This document shows, piece after piece, positions 5,950 to 6,079 of a DNA stretch of 6,079 nucleotides. Made by a program: the position numbers and the translations under genes. Under the pieces are notes generated by a model, which was given only the letters and a program-made list of their open reading frames with translations, had not been told where the DNA came from and searched no databases. Position 1 is the first letter of the stretch, and each line of letters opens with the position of its first letter. Origin of the DNA: CAZAKO01 sp964546145 (lineage in GTDB: Bacteria; Fidelibacterota; UBA2242); the NCBI GenBank assembly GCA_964546145.1, contig CAZJIU010000104.1:1-6079 (forward strand), given 5' to 3'.

Positions 5950-6079
5950 ACTCAAAAAATCATTGCGAATAAATCTATAGCTCTTAAACGTATTTACAAG
6001 AAATTTTTTTATTTTTTCAAAATAATTTTTTTAGAGTGTGTACAATAAATTGTTATTCAAAATCAGAACCATATCTAAA
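5950..6079 (-). promoter_or_regulatory. AT-rich upstream region, probable promoter of the five-gene cluster
   Basis: No gene is visible from 5897 to the window end. The stretch 6001-6032 is almost pure A/T, as in UP elements or bent DNA. Two weak promoter candidates are seen on the minus strand. One is sigma-70-like: TTGAAA (6015-6020), a 16-base spacer, then TGTAAA (5993-5998). The other is Bacteroidetes-like: TTG (5997-5999), a 19-base spacer, then TAGATTTA (5970-5977). Neither is convincing alone. The inference of a promoter rests mainly on this being the only sizeable gap upstream of the tightly packed genes. Confidence 0.35.

Noticed and set aside
1..6079. CRISPR arrays, tRNA/rRNA genes, insertion sequences or phage genes
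   Set aside because: No regularly spaced repeats, tRNA-like folds, transposase or terminal inverted repeats were seen; nearly all bases are accounted for by the coding regions.

Overview
The window is a compact bacterial locus dominated by one five-gene, minus-strand gene cluster (about 227-5896), with the 3' end of an unrelated plus-strand gene at its left edge. Base composition is moderate (GC in the mid-40s by eye). Genes are separated by 7-21 bases or overlap, and start codons are ATG or TTG with moderate Shine-Dalgarno sites. This says bacterium, but no ribosomal or other marker gene allows a phylum call. A weakly Bacteroidetes-like promoter match upstream of the first gene is only suggestive.

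Layout, left to right: 1-197 is the C-terminal end of a DegV-family lipid-binding protein on the plus strand. It is followed by a 29-base convergent gap. Then, read right to left as transcribed: (1) 5896-4499, a KamA-type radical SAM lysine 2,3-aminomutase; (2) 4477-3488, an ATP-grasp ligase related to D-Ala-D-Ala ligase; (3) 3480-2503, a second, divergent ATP-grasp ligase; (4) 2483-705, a fusion of an N-terminal GNAT acetyltransferase domain to a C-terminal zinc deacetylase of the histone deacetylase/acetylpolyamine amidohydrolase superfamily; (5) 715-227, a stand-alone GNAT acetyltransferase overlapping gene 4 by 11 bases. The AT-rich stretch 5897-6079 is the leader and probable promoter, with a 9-bp potential hairpin just before the first ribosome binding site.

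How the genes may work together (inference): the aminomutase keeps the residues that make this family act on lysine, so it probably makes beta-lysine. Two carboxylate-amine ligases, two acetyltransferase domains and an amidohydrolase with intact zinc ligands follow in the same transcript. The simplest reading is a small-molecule pathway that builds, acetylates and de-acetylates a beta-lysine-containing dipeptide or pseudopeptide. It would resemble an elaboration of the known N-epsilon-acetyl-beta-lysine (ablA/ablB) osmolyte pathway. No transporter, regulator, carrier protein or EF-P modification gene is visible in the window. The product and physiological role are not determinable from sequence alone.
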